Source: Hydrogenophaga sp.
Lineage (GTDB): Bacteria; Pseudomonadota; Gammaproteobacteria; Burkholderiales; Burkholderiaceae_C
Reading direction: 5' to 3'
Length of the DNA stretch: 9,286 nucleotides
Assembly (NCBI GenBank): GCA_030684755.1
Contig: JAUXXN010000551.1
Span: 1 to 9,286, forward strand
Positions 6,967-9,286 of this stretch are shown one piece after another (the first letter of the stretch is position 1; every line of letters starts with the position of its first letter). The notes below the pieces were generated by a model, which was given only the letters and a program-made list of their open reading frames with translations, was not told where the DNA came from and searched no databases. A program made the position numbers and the translations under genes.

Positions 6967-8850
6967 ATGACCCACCCCCTGCATTTGCGTCAGCGTGCTG
7001 CATTTATCACCACGGCTTTGTTTGCGCTGATTTGGCTGGTCAGCATCACGGCGGTCGCGCAAACCAACAGCGCCGCACAAACGACTACCCCATCGGTCGA
7101 TCCAACTGTGCAGGCAGCGCCCAACCCAGTCATCGGAGTCGGCAACCCAAACGCCACAGCAGACAACACTGCCCCAAGCAGCGCCGCGAACACTCCCGAA
7201 CCACCGCCGCTGTCCACTCTGGGTACAGGTCAGGCGCTGCCTCCGGCCCCGGTGGTCAATACCGCGCCGCCAGAAAATTGCAACAGCCTGAGCGACCGGG
7301 CCATGGCGGTTGACCTGCAAGCGGCCACGACGCAGTCCAACAAACAAGACACCGCCAAACTGGTGAAGCTGGTGGACGAAGCCATTGCGCTGTGGACCTT
7401 GGCTGTCGAACGCTGCGAAGGCCGGGCACAGGAACGGGCCCGTCGCAACCTGGCCGACAGCGAGCGCAGCCGCGCCGGCTTGGATGCCGAACTCGGGGCC
7501 AGCCCAGCGTGCATCAACGCCCAGAAAAATGCCACCAGCTTGCAAGACCTGGCCCAGCAAGCCGTACGCGAACGGCGTTGGATAGACGCTGCTGTTTTCT
7601 ACAGCAAAGCCGAAAACATGTGGGACTTGGCAGCAGAGAGATGCACCGGCGAAGCACAGAAAACGGCCCTCCAAAAGCGCGACCAGACCGCTGTTGACGC
7701 CCACAACGCCGAATTCTGCGCCCCAGTCTTTGAGCGCGCACGCGACCAGAGTCAAAAACTGCGCAGCACCAGCGCAGGCCTGAGCACGGCCGAACGGCAG
7801 ACCCAATCGCAGATCGCCGAAACCCTGTGGCGCGAAGCCCAAGTGCATTGCAAAGGCCAAGCACTCGACCTGGCGCGCAACAACGCCCAGAGCCAAGCCC
7901 GCGACCGTGGTACGCCCTGGGTGGCTACCGCACTGCCTGAAGCACCGGCTGTGGCGCTCGTACCGGCCATTCGATCAGCACCGGCTTCTCTCACGGTGGC
8001 AAACGCAGCACCAGCGGTGAAAGCCGCCACAGCATCAGCCACCCTGCCCACGGCCCCCATGGCAGCAACGGCCGCAACCGCCGAAAGGTCTGCTCCACCA
8101 GCCACTGCGACCACACCCGCCAAAGAGTTGGACATCCAAGCGGGCGACACCCGCTTCACCGGTCTCTTTACCCGTGACGGTGAAGGCCTGAGCGGCAACG
8201 GTCAGGTGCGCTGGGCCAATGGCGACCATTACCGTGGTGACCTGATCAAAAGCCGCCGCCACGGACAAGGGGAATTTGTTTGGGCCAGTGGTCAGCGTTA
8301 CATCGGCAGCTGGATCAACGACGAACCCCAAGGCCAGGGGCTGCTGGTTTTTGCCAACGGTAACCGCTACGAGGGCGAGGTAGCCCGCGGCCTGCCGCAC
8401 GGAAAGGGACGCATGCTCTTCGCCACGGGTGACCGCTTCGAGGGCCATTTCAATCAAGGCCGCCCCGACGGCCAGGGCCACTACCACTGGGTCAATGGCC
8501 AGCACTACGAAGGCCCGTGGGTGAACGAGCAACCCCATGGCGTGGGCAAGCTGCACTTTGCCAACGGCAATGTGTTTGAAGGCCAGCTGGTGCACGGCAC
8601 CCCCGAAGGCCAAGGCACCTTGCGCTTTGCATCGGGCGAACGTTACGAAGGCGCCATATCGAAAGGCCAGCCCCACGGCCAAGGCACCTTTCACTGGCCC
8701 AACGGAGACCAGTACACCGGTCTGTGGCAGCAAGGCAAAAAACACGGCCAAGGCCGTATGACCTGGGCCAACGGTGACCGCTGGGAAGGCGTGTATGAAA
8801 ACGATGCCCAGACCAGCAACGGCACGCTGACACGAAAAAGTCCGCCCTGA
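6967..8850 (+). CDS. Secreted MORN-repeat protein with three Cys-paired helical units
   Basis: The ATG at 6967 is chosen because it gives a normal Sec signal peptide: a basic start, a hydrophobic core ITTALFALIWLVSI, and AVA before Q32. A GTG at 6901 overlaps the previous stop (GTGA) but would add 22 residues before the signal. The mature 627-codon product has a Thr/Pro/Ala-rich linker (32-103) and then three related helical units starting at C105, C182 and C251. Each ends in a W..A...C.G.A pattern (C150, C226, C295). A second Ala/Pro-rich linker spans 319-390. From F397 there are nine MORN repeats, eight of exactly 23 residues with the YEG...HGQG...ANG pattern, and a degenerate tenth at the end. 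MORN repeats form a beta-hairpin platform used for binding and scaffolding; bacterial roles are mostly unknown. It is likely periplasmic or surface-exposed, with disulfides formed by the Dsb system. It probably shares a transcript with the lipoprotein upstream. Confidence 0.88.
   Translation: MTHPLHLRQRAAFITTALFALIWLVSITAVAQTNSAAQTTTPSVDPTVQAAPNPVIGVGNPNATADNTAPSSAANTPEPPPLSTLGTGQALPPAPVVNTAPPENCNSLSDRAMAVDLQAATTQSNKQDTAKLVKLVDEAIALWTLAVERCEGRAQERARRNLADSERSRAGLDAELGASPACINAQKNATSLQDLAQQAVRERRWIDAAVFYSKAENMWDLAAERCTGEAQKTALQKRDQTAVDAHNAEFCAPVFERARDQSQKLRSTSAGLSTAERQTQSQIAETLWREAQVHCKGQALDLARNNAQSQARDRGTPWVATALPEAPAVALVPAIRSAPASLTVANAAPAVKAATASATLPTAPMAATAATAERSAPPATATTPAKELDIQAGDTRFTGLFTRDGEGLSGNGQVRWANGDHYRGDLIKSRRHGQGEFVWASGQRYIGSWINDEPQGQGLLVFANGNRYEGEVARGLPHGKGRMLFATGDRFEGHFNQGRPDGQGHYHWVNGQHYEGPWVNEQPHGVGKLHFANGNVFEGQLVHGTPEGQGTLRFASGERYEGAISKGQPHGQGTFHWPNGDQYTGLWQQGKKHGQGRMTWANGDRWEGVYENDAQTSNGTLTRKSPP
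7279..7920 (+). repeat. Three tandem cysteine-bracketed helical coding units
   Basis: Unit 1 starts at 7279, unit 2 at 7510 and unit 3 at 7717. Each begins with a Cys codon and has a second Cys 45, 44 and 44 residues later, followed by a conserved Gly-x-Ala. Each also has a Trp 7 residues before the second Cys (W143, W219, W288). Units are 77, 69 and about 68 residues long. Charged and Ala/Gln-rich content suggests helical hairpins closed by one disulfide each. They are divergent at the DNA level, so this is an old duplication. I do not recognise a named domain. Confidence 0.7.
8155..8850 (+). repeat. MORN repeat array (9 repeats plus a degenerate tenth)
   Basis: The first repeat spans 75 bp (8155-8229). 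Eight repeats of exactly 69 bp (23 codons) run from 8230 to 8781, and a degenerate copy runs from 8782 to the stop. The repeating core is an aromatic residue with EG or xG, a variable turn, HGQG, a beta strand, and NG or SG with a polar residue. Motifs such as GGCCAAGGC and GCCAACGG recur at DNA level, so copy-number change by recombination is plausible. Confidence 0.9.
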
Positions 8851-8965
8851 ATCCGGTGCAGGCGCCGCGCGGTTGACGCCGGTATCATTCGCCCTTCCGG
8901 GCGTACTTCACTGTCATTGCGCACCACCGACCCTTTACGTTTTTGCGCCTTGCTCTCTCACTTCC
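8851..8965. other. Intergenic region between the MORN gene and rep
   Basis: It contains a 5-bp hairpin CGCCC-TTCC-GGGCG (8890-8903) with no following T run, so it is not a convincing intrinsic terminator. TTGACG at 8873-8878 resembles a -35 box but has no good -10 at 16-18 nt. Neither rep nor the genes upstream have a strong ribosome site. The promoter for rep cannot be placed with confidence. Confidence 0.3.
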
Positions 8966-9286
8966 ATGTCCGCCAACGCATCCGGCCTGAACCTTGCCCA
9001 GCTTGACGCCGTGAACCATCTGGGTGGGCCGTGTCTGGTGCTGGCCGGTGCCGGTTCGGGCAAAACGCGGGTGATCACGCACAAGATTGGCCGCCTCATT
9101 CAGGCGGGTCTGGCAGCAGACCGCATTGCCGCCATCACCTTCACCAACAAAGCCGCCAGCGATATGCGCGAGCGCGCCAAACAGCTGGTGGGGCGCGATG
9201 CCCGCATGGTGCTCATTTGCACGTTTCACGCGCTGGGCGTGCGCCTGTTGCGCGAAGACGGCGCAGCGCTGGGGCTGAAAAAACAT
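8966..9286 (+). CDS. rep: ATP-dependent DNA helicase Rep (UvrD/Rep family), 3' partial
   Basis: Rep is a superfamily 1A 3'-to-5' helicase that clears protein roadblocks ahead of forks and cooperates with PriA-type restart. Only the first 107 residues are present; the frame runs open through the window edge. Visible are the Q motif (LNLAQ, Q12), the Walker A motif AGAGSGKT (27-34, K33, T34) with RVITHKI after it, motif Ia ITFTNKAASDM (57-67) and motif Ib TFH (86-88). The GPCLVLAGAGSGKTRVIT region and the TFHALG...AALGLK stretch match Rep more closely than UvrD or PcrA as I remember them, but UvrD/PcrA cannot be fully excluded. The ATG at 8966 is the first plausible start and gives the normal short lead before the Q motif. 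No strong ribosome site precedes it. Confidence 0.92.
   Translation, partial: MSANASGLNLAQLDAVNHLGGPCLVLAGAGSGKTRVITHKIGRLIQAGLAADRIAAITFTNKAASDMRERAKQLVGRDARMVLICTFHALGVRLLREDGAALGLKKH

Noticed and set aside
6796..7896. 366-codon open frame on the minus strand, antisense to the lipoprotein end and the MORN gene
   Set aside because: It is a shadow of two genes with clear export signals and repeats, and has no start context or domain of its own.
8035..8751. 238-codon minus-strand frame with an internal periodic pattern
   Set aside because: The periodicity (repeating LAxG and VAxG blocks) is just the antisense reading of the 69-bp MORN repeats.
8230..8781. Tandem 69-bp periodicity considered as a CRISPR or satellite array
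   Set aside because: There are no identical short repeats with unique spacers; the period equals 23 codons of a MORN protein and the frame is kept throughout.
8873..8900. TTGACG as the -35 box of a rep promoter
   Set aside because: No acceptable -10 hexamer lies 16-18 nt downstream; the only TATCAT is far too close.

Overview
The window is GC-rich with strong G/C third-position codon bias. Its gene content points to a betaproteobacterium of the order Burkholderiales, most likely Comamonadaceae. That placement is an inference from protein style (PriA, KatG, Rep) and from a REP-type palindrome; I had no database to confirm it. There are six substantial protein genes plus one probable short leader ORF. 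The two end genes, priA and rep, are cut by the window edges. I see no tRNA, rRNA, CRISPR array, transposase or phage gene.

Layout: (1) 1-1704, plus strand: the C-terminal three quarters or so of the replication-restart helicase PriA. It carries an in-frame insertion of about 47 codons that contains a 24-bp perfect palindrome of REP type. (2) 1705-1956: a convergent intergenic stretch with a very clear terminator for katG and a weaker hairpin for priA. (3) 1957-4383, minus strand: the catalase-peroxidase gene katG, preceded by a 28-codon leader ORF, a good sigma70-type promoter and an ATAG-N7-CTAT OxyR-type site directly upstream of the -35 box. This is a complete peroxide-response transcription unit. 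(4) 4388-5350, minus strand: an AEC-family membrane transporter. Its stop codon lies 4 bp from the OxyR-type site. (5) 5351-5509: a divergent intergenic region with a small inverted repeat. (6) 5510-8850, plus strand: a pair of envelope genes. The first encodes a lipoprotein that reads as a PDZ plus M48-metalloprotease fold whose zinc-binding HEXXH motif has been lost. The second encodes a secreted protein with three tandem cysteine-paired helical units followed by an array of nine MORN repeats. (7) 8966 to the end: the start of the DNA helicase Rep.

Function: the flanks are ordinary replication and repair genes, and katG with its control region is an oxidative-stress unit. The least explained part is 5510-8850, where two exported proteins of unknown role lie head-to-tail and are probably co-transcribed. 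A degenerate protease-like lipoprotein beside a periplasmic MORN scaffold suggests an envelope-associated binding or scaffolding module. That is inference from architecture only.
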